Source: Planctomycetota bacterium (GTDB lineage Bacteria > Planctomycetota > Planctomycetia > Planctomycetales > Planctomycetaceae). From it: a stretch of 64,000 nucleotides of DNA. The stretch is from positions 1 through 64,000 of the forward strand of contig JAQBWV010000005.1 in NCBI GenBank assembly GCA_027624335.1. The letters run 5' to 3'. Under the pieces are notes generated by a model. The model did not search any database. It was not told where the DNA came from and was given only the letters and a program-made list of their open reading frames with translations. Made by a program: the position numbers and the translations under genes. Shown here piece after piece: positions 27,802 to 37,455 of this stretch; the first letter of the stretch is position 1; each line of letters begins with the position of its first letter.

Positions 27802-29148
27802 TTGGCCGTCGCTCATTCTGCATCGCAGTTTCTTGAAATGCTTGAGCGGAGTCGGCTCCTCACTCCTGAGGAGATCGAAGCTGCTGTCGAGAAGCTTGGC
27901 GTCTGTGATGACGACGGTTCGGTTCCGACCGCGAAGGCGTTCGTTCGAGGTAATTACCTCACGCGTCTGCAGGCCAGCCGGCTGCTCGAAGGTCAGCATC
28001 GTGGTTTCTTTATCGACCATTTCCGTATTGATGACATTCTTGGTTCCGGCGGCATGGGGTGGGTTTACAGCGCGACGAATCTTGATACGCACGAGAAGGT
28101 CGCGATCAAGATGTTGTGCGAGCAGAACGATCGCGACGCTGGACTATTGACTCGATTCAAGCTGGAAGCCCGCGCCGGACTGATGCTGAAACATGAGGCC
28201 ATCGTCCGAACTCAGCTCATGGGGCACACTCAGGGAATATTCGGCGACATCCATTACATGGTGATGGACTATGTTGCCGGGATCGGTGTTGACGAATTCG
28301 TGGCGTTGCTCGGTGGTCCGATCAAGTGGCGACTGGCATGTCACATCGCCTACCACGCGGGAGCGGGTCTGCACCATGCTCATCGAAAAGGGCTGATTCA
28401 CCGCGATGTCAAGCCGTCCAATATCCTGGTTGACAAATCCGCCAATGCGAAGGTGCTGGATTTCGGGCTGTCGCAGGTTTCGAAGTCTGATCACAGTGAC
28501 GAGTTCTCTCTGGCGATGATCTTCGGTCAGGACTGCCTGGGCACCGCTGACTACATTGCTCCGGAACAGGCCAGCGACAGTTTCAACATCGATCATCGCG
28601 CAGACATCTACTCGCTGGGAGCGACGCTCTACTACATGCTCACCGGTAGTGTGCTGTTTGATGACTGCAAGACACGAGCTGAAAAAATCGATGCTCAGAA
28701 GACTCGGACGCCGGTTCGCATTCGGCAACTGCAGCCGGATGTTCCGGCTGAAGTTGAGATGATCGTGAACCGAATGCTGGAGAAGAATCCTGGTGACCGC
28801 TTCACCACTGCCAAAATCATGTGTTCGAAGCTGGTCACATTCGCGAAGCCATCGAACATTCGTTTTGACTTCCAGAAGATTCTTGACCGCCGATACACGA
28901 TCGCAAAGCAGCGTGAGAAACTGCTGAATGATCGAGCGAAACGGTCCGCACAGCAAACAAGTCTCACCGTATGCTCGTTGGATTCACAAGCGACCCGGAC
29001 AAGCCCGTCGGCAATCGAAACGTCGATCTTGAAAGACACTGAATTCAGCGATCCATCACAGCGGCCCGATGAGATTCAGCAGCCGAGTGAAAGTCCGACT
29101 TTGAAATCGGTCGATCCAGGTGTCGTTGATCCCGTTGCCACCGAGTGA
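27802..29148 (+). CDS. Serine/threonine protein kinase
   Basis: LGSGGMGWVYSATNLDTHEKVAIKML, LIHRDVKPSNILV, VLDFGLSQ, GTADYIAPEQ. Confidence 0.95.
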   Translation: MAVAHSASQFLEMLERSRLLTPEEIEAAVEKLGVCDDDGSVPTAKAFVRGNYLTRLQASRLLEGQHRGFFIDHFRIDDILGSGGMGWVYSATNLDTHEKVAIKMLCEQNDRDAGLLTRFKLEARAGLMLKHEAIVRTQLMGHTQGIFGDIHYMVMDYVAGIGVDEFVALLGGPIKWRLACHIAYHAGAGLHHAHRKGLIHRDVKPSNILVDKSANAKVLDFGLSQVSKSDHSDEFSLAMIFGQDCLGTADYIAPEQASDSFNIDHRADIYSLGATLYYMLTGSVLFDDCKTRAEKIDAQKTRTPVRIRQLQPDVPAEVEMIVNRMLEKNPGDRFTTAKIMCSKLVTFAKPSNIRFDFQKILDRRYTIAKQREKLLNDRAKRSAQQTSLTVCSLDSQATRTSPSAIETSILKDTEFSDPSQRPDEIQQPSESPTLKSVDPGVVDPVATE

Positions 29149-29215
29149 AGCCATAACCGGTAGACAAACGCCGCTCGGTACGACAGTCAATCGACGTTGC
29201 TCTGGACGTCGATCT

Positions 29216-30064
29216 TCAGCGGTCGCCGGGGCGGTCGAGCGAGTGCGGCTCTGTCAGTGCCCCGTAGAGATCCGGCCGACGGTCGGCGAGGCGATCGATC
29301 GCGTGCCGACCGACTTCCCTGACGACTCGTTTGTTACGAGACCTCGCGGGATCGATTTCGGCATACAGGATTGTTTCCGAGTCGTCTTTTGATGCCGCCA
29401 GTGTTGAACCGTCCGGGCCACAGATTCTGCTCAGGCCGATGAACCGAAATCCTCGCTCTTCGCCAACCCGATTCGCCGCGGCGAAGTAGACCGCGTTTTC
29501 CATCGCTCGCGTATTCAGCACATGACTGGCAACACATTCGGCTCCCGGCGGCCAGTTGGTTGGCAGGGCGATCAAGTCAGCTCCGAGCAGCGTCAGACAC
29601 CGCGACGCTTCAGGGAATGCCGAGTCGTAGCAGATATTCATTCCAACTCTGACGTCTCCCGCCTGATGAACATTGAATGCCCGGTCGCCATAGCTGACGT
29701 GCTGGTCGACGCCGAGAAACGGCAAATGCGTTTTTCGATAGCCGCCAATCACTCCGTCCGGACCAGTGAGGACCGCGGCGTTGAACACTCGATCGCCATC
29801 CCGCTCCAGCATTCCGAAAACGGCGAACACGCCCAGATCGGAGCACACTGCTGACACGTACTCAGTGGCCGGTCCCGGAATTGGCTGAGCAAACGGCAAT
29901 GCCTCGTCGAGACTGTCGAAGCAATAACCTGACACGGCGCATTCAGGAAATACGACCAGTTCAGCGCCGTTGGCAGCAGCCTCGCGAAGACGAGCTTCAA
30001 TCGCCGAAAGGTTCAAGTCTACTTTGCCAAGCGTGACGTCCATCTGGACGGCTGCAATCTTCAT
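29216..30064 (-). CDS. Carbon-nitrogen hydrolase (nitrilase superfamily)
   Basis: VVFPECAVSGYCFD, YRKTHLPFLG, GMNICYDSAFPEASR (Glu-Lys-Cys triad). Confidence 0.92.
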   Translation of the reverse strand: MKIAAVQMDVTLGKVDLNLSAIEARLREAAANGAELVVFPECAVSGYCFDSLDEALPFAQPIPGPATEYVSAVCSDLGVFAVFGMLERDGDRVFNAAVLTGPDGVIGGYRKTHLPFLGVDQHVSYGDRAFNVHQAGDVRVGMNICYDSAFPEASRCLTLLGADLIALPTNWPPGAECVASHVLNTRAMENAVYFAAANRVGEERGFRFIGLSRICGPDGSTLAASKDDSETILYAEIDPARSRNKRVVREVGRHAIDRLADRRPDLYGALTEPHSLDRPGDR

Positions 30065-30275
30065 TCGAACAATCTCCCTGTCTGAGATTCTCTCAAGAGT
30101 TTTTGTTTGGACTTTATATCGTCTGTGACGACGACATGTAGCGGGGCGGAGGTTGTTGGGTTATCGAGCGTCAATTATCCTCAGCCAGCGACGTTCAAAT
30201 TGTTGGAGAGTTGTCGCTGTTCGAACAGGCTCAGCGTGCAGCGTTCGCCGAGGCGATGGAAACACGGATCATCGA

Positions 30276-31661
30276 GTGATTTACGATACTGTCATCATCG
30301 GCGCTGGTCTGTCAGGACTTGCCGCTGGAATTCGGCTGGCTTACTTCGACAAAAAAGTCTGCATCGTCGAAAAACACAATACGATCGGTGGTCTCAATTC
30401 GTTTTACCGTCTGCGGAAACGAGATCACGACGTCGGGCTGCACGCCGTCACGAACTATGCTGAACCAGGCACGAAGACCGGCCCGTTGAGCAAACTGCTG
30501 CGACAGCTGCGGCTTCGCTGGGATGACTTCGCCCTGTGCCCACAGATCGAATCGAGTATCGCGTTTCCCGGTCGCCAGCTGCGTTTTACGAACGACTTTG
30601 AGTTCTTCCGGCAGCAGGTCAATGAGCAGTTTCCCGCTCAGAAGGACAACTTTCAGAAACTGCTCAACCTGATCGACGAGCACGACGAGCTCCACCTGAG
30701 CAGCGAAACGGTGTCTGCTCGGACGGTGCTCGGCGAAACGATCTCCGATCCGGTTCTGATCGACATGCTGTTCTGTCCGCTGATGTTTTACGGAAGCGCG
30801 ACGGTCGGCGACATGGATTTCAGCCAGTTCGTCATCATGTTCAAGGCGCTGTTTTATCAGGGCTTCGGGCGACCGCTTAAAGGCGTGCGGCTCATCCTGA
30901 AGAATCTAGCCAATCACTTTCGCCGACAGGGCGGCGAGCTGAAGCTGCGTTGCGGCGTCAAACGAATCCTTTCAGAAGGCGGCATCACCACCGGTGTCGA
31001 GCTGGAATCCGGCGAGATTCTGGCAGCGAAGAACGTCCTTTCGTCAGCCGGGTCGTCCGAAACGCTGCGGATGTGTGGCGATGTTCCCTCTGATTTTGAG
31101 CAGCGAAACCCGCCAGGGGAGATCTCGTACGCCGAGACAATCTTCTCACTGGACTGCGATCCGCAGAATTTCGGGCACAATCAGACGATCGTCTTTTACA
31201 ACGACTCAGACGTCTTCCGTTACGAACCGCCGAGCGAACCGTGCGACGTCAGCAGCGGCATCATCTGCTCGCCGAATAATTTTCAGTATGGCGATGAGAA
31301 ACTTGCCGAAGGCCGGATCCGCATCACGGCGCTCGCGAGCCCCGCTGCGTGGATGAATATCCCGGACGAAGTCTATTACCCGCAGAAGGATGAATGGTGC
31401 GGGAAGATCGTTGAGTCTGCCTTGCGTTTCATGCCGGACTTTCGATCGCACGTCATCGACACGGACGTCTTCACACCTCGCACAATCCGGAAATTCACAG
31501 GACATGCGAACGGTGCGGTCTATGGAGCCCCCAACAAAATTCGGGACGGTCGCACGCACCTTGACAACCTGTACCTCTGCGGAACGGATCAGGGATTTCT
31601 CGGTATCATCGGAGCGATGCTCAGCGGGATCACTATTACGAATCTGCATCTGCTGAAATAA
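30276..31661 (+). CDS. FAD-dependent oxidoreductase, phytoene desaturase-like
   Basis: YDTVIIGAGLSGLAAGIRLAYFDKKVCIVEKHNTIGGLNSFY (Rossmann); GTG start at 30276. Confidence 0.82.
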   Translation: MIYDTVIIGAGLSGLAAGIRLAYFDKKVCIVEKHNTIGGLNSFYRLRKRDHDVGLHAVTNYAEPGTKTGPLSKLLRQLRLRWDDFALCPQIESSIAFPGRQLRFTNDFEFFRQQVNEQFPAQKDNFQKLLNLIDEHDELHLSSETVSARTVLGETISDPVLIDMLFCPLMFYGSATVGDMDFSQFVIMFKALFYQGFGRPLKGVRLILKNLANHFRRQGGELKLRCGVKRILSEGGITTGVELESGEILAAKNVLSSAGSSETLRMCGDVPSDFEQRNPPGEISYAETIFSLDCDPQNFGHNQTIVFYNDSDVFRYEPPSEPCDVSSGIICSPNNFQYGDEKLAEGRIRITALASPAAWMNIPDEVYYPQKDEWCGKIVESALRFMPDFRSHVIDTDVFTPRTIRKFTGHANGAVYGAPNKIRDGRTHLDNLYLCGTDQGFLGIIGAMLSGITITNLHLLK

Positions 31662-31801
31662 GCACGTCGCTGGACCATGAAATCAGCGGAAATCGATGGC
31701 TGGTGGAGAAACCGATTGAGCAGCACTAAGATGCCGAATCGAATTTCCGCAGTCGTTCACGCTGCCGCGTGTCTTCTTCTTTCCGCTCAGGAGCTGCCCC
31801 G

Positions 31802-32647
31802 ATGAGTAAGTGGCCGATCGGCGTTTTTACATCACTTGACGACGGACTGGGCGTTCATCTGGACGTCGTGAAAGAGTTGCAGATTCCGACTGTCCATCTG
31901 CACTGCCCGCATCCGGAAAACCGGACGGAAGACGCCGCGAAGAAGTATCTGGAACAGGCCGCCGACGCTGGTTTCGAAGCATCAGTTCTGTTCAGCGGCT
32001 TCGCAGGAGAAACATACGAAAGTATTCAGCGAACTGCCGAGACAGTCGGCATTGTCCCTGAGGCTTTGCGTGACTCCCGTGCTGCCGAGTTTCATTCTGT
32101 CTCTGACTTTGCAAAGTTCATCGGGTGCAACGTCGTTGGCATGCACATCGGATTCGTGCCCGGACGAGACACCGACAGCTACAGGAACCTGATCGAGGTG
32201 ACCCGCGGTCTTCTTGACTATGTCAAAGACAACGGCCAGAACCTGCACCTCGAAACCGGACAGGAATCGGCCGATCACCTGCTGGAGTTCATTGGCGATG
32301 TCGATCGCGACAACCTGTTCATCAATTTCGACCCCGCCAACATGATCCTGTACGGGACCGGCGATCCGATCGAGGCTCTGAAGAAGGTCGGACATCTGGT
32401 TCGCAGCATCCACTGCAAAGACGCCACGTGGGCAGCGGAAGATGTCCGCGGCAAAGAATGGGGTGCAGAAGTCCCGCTCGGCGAAGGCGACGTCGGTATG
32501 GAGACCTACCTTCGAACGTTGAAGGAACTTGGCTACGAAGGGCCGCTCACCATCGAGCGGGAAATCGCCCACGACCGGGAACGCCAGAAGGCCGACATCG
32601 GCACCGCCGTCAGCCTGCTCGAAGAACTGCGAACGAGAATCGGCTGA
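31802..32647 (+). CDS. Sugar phosphate isomerase/epimerase (xylose isomerase-like TIM barrel)
   Basis: VVGMHIGFVP, LHLETGQESADHLLEF, VRSIHCKDATWA, PLTIERE. Confidence 0.88.
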   Translation: MSKWPIGVFTSLDDGLGVHLDVVKELQIPTVHLHCPHPENRTEDAAKKYLEQAADAGFEASVLFSGFAGETYESIQRTAETVGIVPEALRDSRAAEFHSVSDFAKFIGCNVVGMHIGFVPGRDTDSYRNLIEVTRGLLDYVKDNGQNLHLETGQESADHLLEFIGDVDRDNLFINFDPANMILYGTGDPIEALKKVGHLVRSIHCKDATWAAEDVRGKEWGAEVPLGEGDVGMETYLRTLKELGYEGPLTIEREIAHDRERQKADIGTAVSLLEELRTRIG

Positions 32648-32661
32648 CCACAATCTGTAGA

Positions 32662-32728
32662 GTGCGTCTTGACGCACCACTGAATTCTCAATGTCAGTTG
32701 CCCAATGCTCTGGTGCGTCAAGACGCAC
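32662..32728. repeat. Pair of palindromic repeats GTGCGTCTTGACGCACCA / TGGTGCGTCAAGACGCAC in inverted orientation
   Basis: 32662-32679 and 32711-32728; each unit is itself a palindrome. Confidence 0.85.
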
Positions 32729-32783
32729 CCTGCGATTCATGGCCGAGTTACTCCGTAGCCAACGCTACAAACCTGAGGTTCTT

Positions 32784-33029
32784 ATGCAAACCCGCAACGC
32801 TCGAATGGGGATCGTCCTGTTCGCCGTCTACCTGGTTCTGTACGGCGGATTCGTGCTGATCAACACGTTCTCGCCCGAGACGATGGAAACCACTCCGATC
32901 GCCGGCATCAACGTGGCGATTCTTTACGGGTTCGGCCTGATCATCGCGGCATTCGTCATGGCTTTGCTGTACGGAGTGCTCTGCGATTCTAACGATGAGA
33001 CTGGTTCGTCGACGGAGGACGACCAGTGA
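32784..33029 (+). CDS. Small DUF485-like membrane protein
   Basis: MQTRNARMGIVLFAVYLVLYGGFVLINTFSPETMET...; directly precedes an acetate-permease-like symporter with ATGA overlap. Confidence 0.82.
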   Translation: MQTRNARMGIVLFAVYLVLYGGFVLINTFSPETMETTPIAGINVAILYGFGLIIAAFVMALLYGVLCDSNDETGSSTEDDQ

Positions 33030-35035
33030 TCTACGAACCGTCAGCGATTGCAGTCGCGATCTTCTTCGTTTTCGTAGGGATCACGCTGGGAATCAGTTTT
33101 TTTCTTGGACGAAAAGCACAGTCGTCACAAGGCTACTTCGCGGCTCACGGCCAGATTCCGTGGTTTGTGAATGGCGTCGCGTTTGCCGGCGATTATTTGT
33201 CGGCAGCATCTTTCCTCGGCATCTGCGGAATGATCGCCTTCTACGGCTACGATGGGTTTCTGTACTCCATCGGGTATCTCGCCGGCTGGATCGTTGCGTT
33301 GTTCGTCATCGCCGAGCCAATGAAACGACTTGGCAAGTTCACGTTTGCCGACGCGCTGGATGCGAAGTTCCAGTCGCCGGGTATCAAACTCGCCGCCGGA
33401 ATCAGCACGCTGGCCGTCAGCATCTTTTACCTGATACCACAGATGGTCGGTGCCGGAGTGCTGGTTCAACCACTGCTCGGATTTCCTCACTGGGTCGGCG
33501 TCGTCATCGTTGGTGTGACGGTCATTCTGATCGTCGTCACAGCGGGTATGGTCTCGACGACCTGGGTGCAGTTCATCAAGGGCACTCTGCTGGTCGTCTT
33601 CAGCGCGATCCTGACGCTGATGCTGTTCGCACAGGGGTTTAAGACCACAACCGGCGGCAACGATGGATACACCTTTCGGCAGCTCGGTCCGTACGAAGGA
33701 GACGCCGATGAATTTGTGAACCAGGAAACGGCGGCCAGGAAACTTGCCGCTGAAATTGGAGAGACGCTCGTCCCTGCCGATGACAACTGGAGTTCGACAA
33801 GTTTTGTACGAACGAGAAATGCGGAATCCGGCCGGAAAACGACCTGGCAGATCCGGTTGCCGGGTCATGGAATGACTCCGGAACAACTGGCAACCGTTGA
33901 CCTCATTTCTGAGGCTTATGCTTACGAAGCGCAAACAGTCGGAGAAGATTCGAAGGGCAACGTGCTCGTCAACGGTGAAATCAAAGGAGCGAAAAAGGGC
34001 GAACCGGAACTGCACCCGGTTGGGCATATCAGCAGATTACCCGGCGGCGTTGAGAAGACCGGGCCTGTCGGTCCACTGTCATTCTTCAGCACGCTCCAGG
34101 ACAGTGAAGTAATTCTGTGGGGCAGCCAGAAGATCAAAGAAGCGGACGGAACGACAACCACCGTCTACTTTCAGAAGCCAACGCCCGGTTCGCAGGTACT
34201 TCGCCCTGGTGAGCATCCCAAGTTCAAAGGTATCCGCGGCAAAGATTTCGTCGGCAAGTTGAACTTCCTCTCCCTGATGCTGGCGCTGTTCTGCGGGACG
34301 GCGTCGCTGCCTCACATTCTCATACGCTATTACACCGTGAAGGACGCCACTGCCGCTCGTAAGAGCACGATTGTCGGCATCGGCAGCATCGGATTCTTCT
34401 ACGTTCTCACGCTTTACATGGGCCTTGGAGCCATGACCAGCGGCTGGATGGACGTGACAGACAGCAACATGGCCGCACCGCTACTGGCTCGCAGTATGGA
34501 CGAGTGGTTGTTTGCAGCCATTTCGGCCATCGCGTTTACGACCGTGCTCGGGACCGTCAGTGGCCTGATTCTCGCCTCGGCCGGCGCTGTGACACATGAC
34601 CTGCTGTCGAGCTATTTCAAGATCGAGATGGACGACCATCAGAAGGTGCGAGTCGCCAAACTGTCGTCTGTTGTGGTCGGAGCCATCGCGATTGGCCTGG
34701 GCATCCAGTTCGAAGGAATGAATGTCAGCTATCTGGTTGGGTGGGCTTTCAGCGTCGCCGCATCCGCCAACCTGCCTTCGCTGATCATGGTTCTCTTCTG
34801 GAAGGGAACCACGAAGGAAGGTGTCATTTCAGCCGTCGTCGTCGGGATGTTCAGCAGCCTCGGCTGGATACTATGCAGTGCTGATTCGATGGAACAGGTC
34901 TTCGGACTGACCGCTGACGATGCTCTCGTCCCGTTTGGGCAACCAGGGATCGTCACGATTCCGCTTGGCTTCATCACGCTGATTGCCGTGTCGTTGTTGA
35001 CTCGGGAATCACAACGGGAAACTACCGCCGCGTAG
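33026..35035 (+). CDS. Sodium:solute symporter (cation/acetate symporter-like) with large soluble insertion
   Basis: NGVAFAGDYLSAASFLGICGMIAFYGYDGFLYSIG, FGTASLPHILIRYYTVKDATAARKS-type motifs. Confidence 0.9.
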   Translation: MIYEPSAIAVAIFFVFVGITLGISFFLGRKAQSSQGYFAAHGQIPWFVNGVAFAGDYLSAASFLGICGMIAFYGYDGFLYSIGYLAGWIVALFVIAEPMKRLGKFTFADALDAKFQSPGIKLAAGISTLAVSIFYLIPQMVGAGVLVQPLLGFPHWVGVVIVGVTVILIVVTAGMVSTTWVQFIKGTLLVVFSAILTLMLFAQGFKTTTGGNDGYTFRQLGPYEGDADEFVNQETAARKLAAEIGETLVPADDNWSSTSFVRTRNAESGRKTTWQIRLPGHGMTPEQLATVDLISEAYAYEAQTVGEDSKGNVLVNGEIKGAKKGEPELHPVGHISRLPGGVEKTGPVGPLSFFSTLQDSEVILWGSQKIKEADGTTTTVYFQKPTPGSQVLRPGEHPKFKGIRGKDFVGKLNFLSLMLALFCGTASLPHILIRYYTVKDATAARKSTIVGIGSIGFFYVLTLYMGLGAMTSGWMDVTDSNMAAPLLARSMDEWLFAAISAIAFTTVLGTVSGLILASAGAVTHDLLSSYFKIEMDDHQKVRVAKLSSVVVGAIAIGLGIQFEGMNVSYLVGWAFSVAASANLPSLIMVLFWKGTTKEGVISAVVVGMFSSLGWILCSADSMEQVFGLTADDALVPFGQPGIVTIPLGFITLIAVSLLTRESQRETTAA

Positions 35036-35090
35036 GATCGCACCGACCACGTTTACCAACGCGGCAAACGTTCCCAGTCATTCCTGGAAT

Positions 35091-35120
35091 GTGTGCCACT
35101 GGCTCTGCCCAGTGGCACAC
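35091..35120. repeat. 12-bp inverted repeat GTGTGCCACTGG / CCAGTGGCACAC
   Basis: Arms 35091-35102 and 35109-35120 between convergent genes; may act as a bidirectional terminator. Confidence 0.8.
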
Positions 35121-35144
35121 GATCCCGCATCGACTTCTTGTGGG

Positions 35145-36437
35145 TTAGCTCAGTGAGTTGAACACGAGTCCGGACAGCAGCTTCGGGTAGAAGAACGTGC
35201 TCTTGGGCGGCATTCGCTCCAGCTCTTCCGAGATCGCCTGCACGTGGTCGATGCCGGCTGGCATCACCAGGATTGCCAACTGGCAGGATTTCTCTGACAT
35301 GCCGGAGTGGACCTCGTCCATCAGATGCACGAACTTGAAATTCGGATCGGCTTCCGGGTGCTTGCCTTTGAGCAGGTGGTCCACGATCAGGCGGTGCAGA
35401 ATACTGACGCCAAGACCTCGCCAGACGTCGCTTTGCTCGGGAGCCAGTTCAATCATGGGGCTGGTGTCGGTTGCCTGCAGCAGCAGCCACTTCCCGTCAG
35501 ACGGCGTTCCGATACCAAAGACTTCCTGACCGCCGTCCATTTCCATGGATTCCCACGCCGCTTCAGCATTGTCGACTTCTTCAATGCGAAAGTGGCAGCC
35601 CAGTGCGGCTTTGATATCGTCGCTGCTCAGCTCAGGAAATCCGGAAACCATCCGGTGCGTCGGCAGAATCGCCAGGCCGGGGTCTTCCATCCCACAGAAC
35701 ATCATCAACGTGCAGTTGGCGGCTGAGGTGTCATTCAGCTGGCCAGCTTCAGCCAGACCGTTCCTGTAATTGCACGACGTTTCGTAGCGATGATGTCCGT
35801 CGGCGATGAAGATCGGCTTGTCGGCGAGGATTGCCTGCACCCTGGCAATCGCTGTCGGATCCGTGACTGGCCACATTCGATGCACGACGCCCAGATGATC
35901 GGTGGCGACCAGCGGAGTCAGCGACAGTGCGGCGTCTTCGAGGATGTTCTGCGTTTCGTTTTCCTTGTCCGGGTACAGGCCGAAGATCGGCGAGAGGTTG
36001 GCTTCGCAGGCGGTCATCAGGGCCAGACGGTCTTTCTTCGGACCGGGCATCGTCTGCTCATGCGGAAAGACGTTGCCCTTGCCGAATTCTTCGAGCTTCA
36101 GGCGACCGAGGAATCCTTTGCGGACGTACTTTGTCCCTTCCCACTCGAATTCCTGATGGTAGACGTAGAGTGCGTTTTCATGCTCGCGAATCAGCACGCC
36201 GTCCTGCTGCCATTGCTTGAAGAACTTTGCGGCACGCGCGTATCGATCTTCGACACCGGCATCTTCGGGTTCATCCCGGTTGAGAATCAGTCGAATGCAG
36301 TTGCAGGGGTGAGCTTTGTAAAGCTCATTCTGAAACGGTCCGTCGATGACGTCATAGGGTGGCGCCACCACGTCCGAGAGATCGCCGACCTGTCCAACGT
36401 CGTAGCGCAATGCCTGAAATGCTTGAACTTCCGCCAT
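35145..36437 (-). CDS. DUF1015 family protein
   Basis: MAEVQAFQALRYDVGQVGDLSDVVAPPYDVI, IADGHHRYETS. Confidence 0.92.
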   Translation of the reverse strand: MAEVQAFQALRYDVGQVGDLSDVVAPPYDVIDGPFQNELYKAHPCNCIRLILNRDEPEDAGVEDRYARAAKFFKQWQQDGVLIREHENALYVYHQEFEWEGTKYVRKGFLGRLKLEEFGKGNVFPHEQTMPGPKKDRLALMTACEANLSPIFGLYPDKENETQNILEDAALSLTPLVATDHLGVVHRMWPVTDPTAIARVQAILADKPIFIADGHHRYETSCNYRNGLAEAGQLNDTSAANCTLMMFCGMEDPGLAILPTHRMVSGFPELSSDDIKAALGCHFRIEEVDNAEAAWESMEMDGGQEVFGIGTPSDGKWLLLQATDTSPMIELAPEQSDVWRGLGVSILHRLIVDHLLKGKHPEADPNFKFVHLMDEVHSGMSEKSCQLAILVMPAGIDHVQAISEELERMPPKSTFFYPKLLSGLVFNSLS

Positions 36438-36597
36438 GATGAGTGAGCCTTTCCGGGTAGTTGTGAAATCACTTCCGTTGTTCTTAATGCACGATTCGCA
36501 GAGGACGCCATGGTTTCGCCAGGAACCAGGAATGATGCTCCCGGAACTCTGCGTTTTTCTTCGGTGAACTCTGCGATTCAAATCTGCATGAGTTTGA

Positions 36598-37260
36598 TTA
36601 TTGCTCTGCCTGCCGGGCGACCTGGATGAATTCTCGAACCAACGTCAGATCTTTGACGCCGCGTTGAGACTCGACTCCGCTGGCGACATCGACTCCGAAC
36701 GGTCTCGTAATACGAATCGCATCAGCCAGATTGCCGGGATGCAGACCGCCAGCGACGATCAGTCGCGGCCAGCGAGCGACATCATACTGATCCGCCAGCA
36801 AATCCCAAGGTGCTGTGATCCCCGTTCCGCCATACTCGCCGTCAACGCGGGAATCGATCAAACACCCTGCCAGGCAAACCCCCAGTTGCCGGCATTCGGA
36901 CAGGTATTCCGCGACGTCCGAAAGGCCTCGATCATCAACCCGAAACGCCCTCAGAATCCTGATGTCGGCGGAACCGGCCTGCAGCTCCGCGAGAAATTCC
37001 GGCGGCTCGTCACCGTGAAGCTGAATCATGGTCAGGCCGCACTGCTGAGCGGTGTCCAGCACGTCGCTCAACTCGTGATTGACGAAAAGCCCGACAGACT
37101 CGATCTCGGAAGGGACGATGGCCGAAATCTCAGCCGCGACCTTGCGATCAACACAACGAGGCGACTTCGCAAAGAAGTTCAGCCCGACGGCGTCCGGCCT
37201 GGACGAGACGATCTGCTCGGCTGTCGCCACGTCTCGGATTCCGCAGATCTTCACCCACAT
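36598..37260 (-). CDS. trpF: Phosphoribosylanthranilate isomerase
   Basis: MWVKICGIRDVATAEQ, VGLNFFAKSPRCV, IQLHGDE, IVAGGLHPGNLADAI, GVDVASGVE. Confidence 0.93.
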   Translation of the reverse strand: MWVKICGIRDVATAEQIVSSRPDAVGLNFFAKSPRCVDRKVAAEISAIVPSEIESVGLFVNHELSDVLDTAQQCGLTMIQLHGDEPPEFLAELQAGSADIRILRAFRVDDRGLSDVAEYLSECRQLGVCLAGCLIDSRVDGEYGGTGITAPWDLLADQYDVARWPRLIVAGGLHPGNLADAIRITRPFGVDVASGVESQRGVKDLTLVREFIQVARQAEQ

Positions 37261-37383
37261 GACGTTGCCTGTTGAGCCGTGAACCGCTGACAGATCATGA
37301 GTGGCCTCAGTTGCTCGCAACCGGGGCGGCGCAGACGCAAGAGGAATTCAACGTCAAACGTTGTTGGCTCTTGTCGCTTCGCG

Positions 37384-37405
37384 ACACAGGTTGGAATCAA
37401 CCTGT
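37384..37405. repeat. Short inverted repeat CACAGGTTG / CAACCTGTG
   Basis: Intergenic palindrome between trpF and the formyltransferase gene. Confidence 0.6.
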
Positions 37406-37455
37406 GCCACCCTCCTGGTTGACTGATTCGAATGATGCTTACGTCGCGGACCCCG

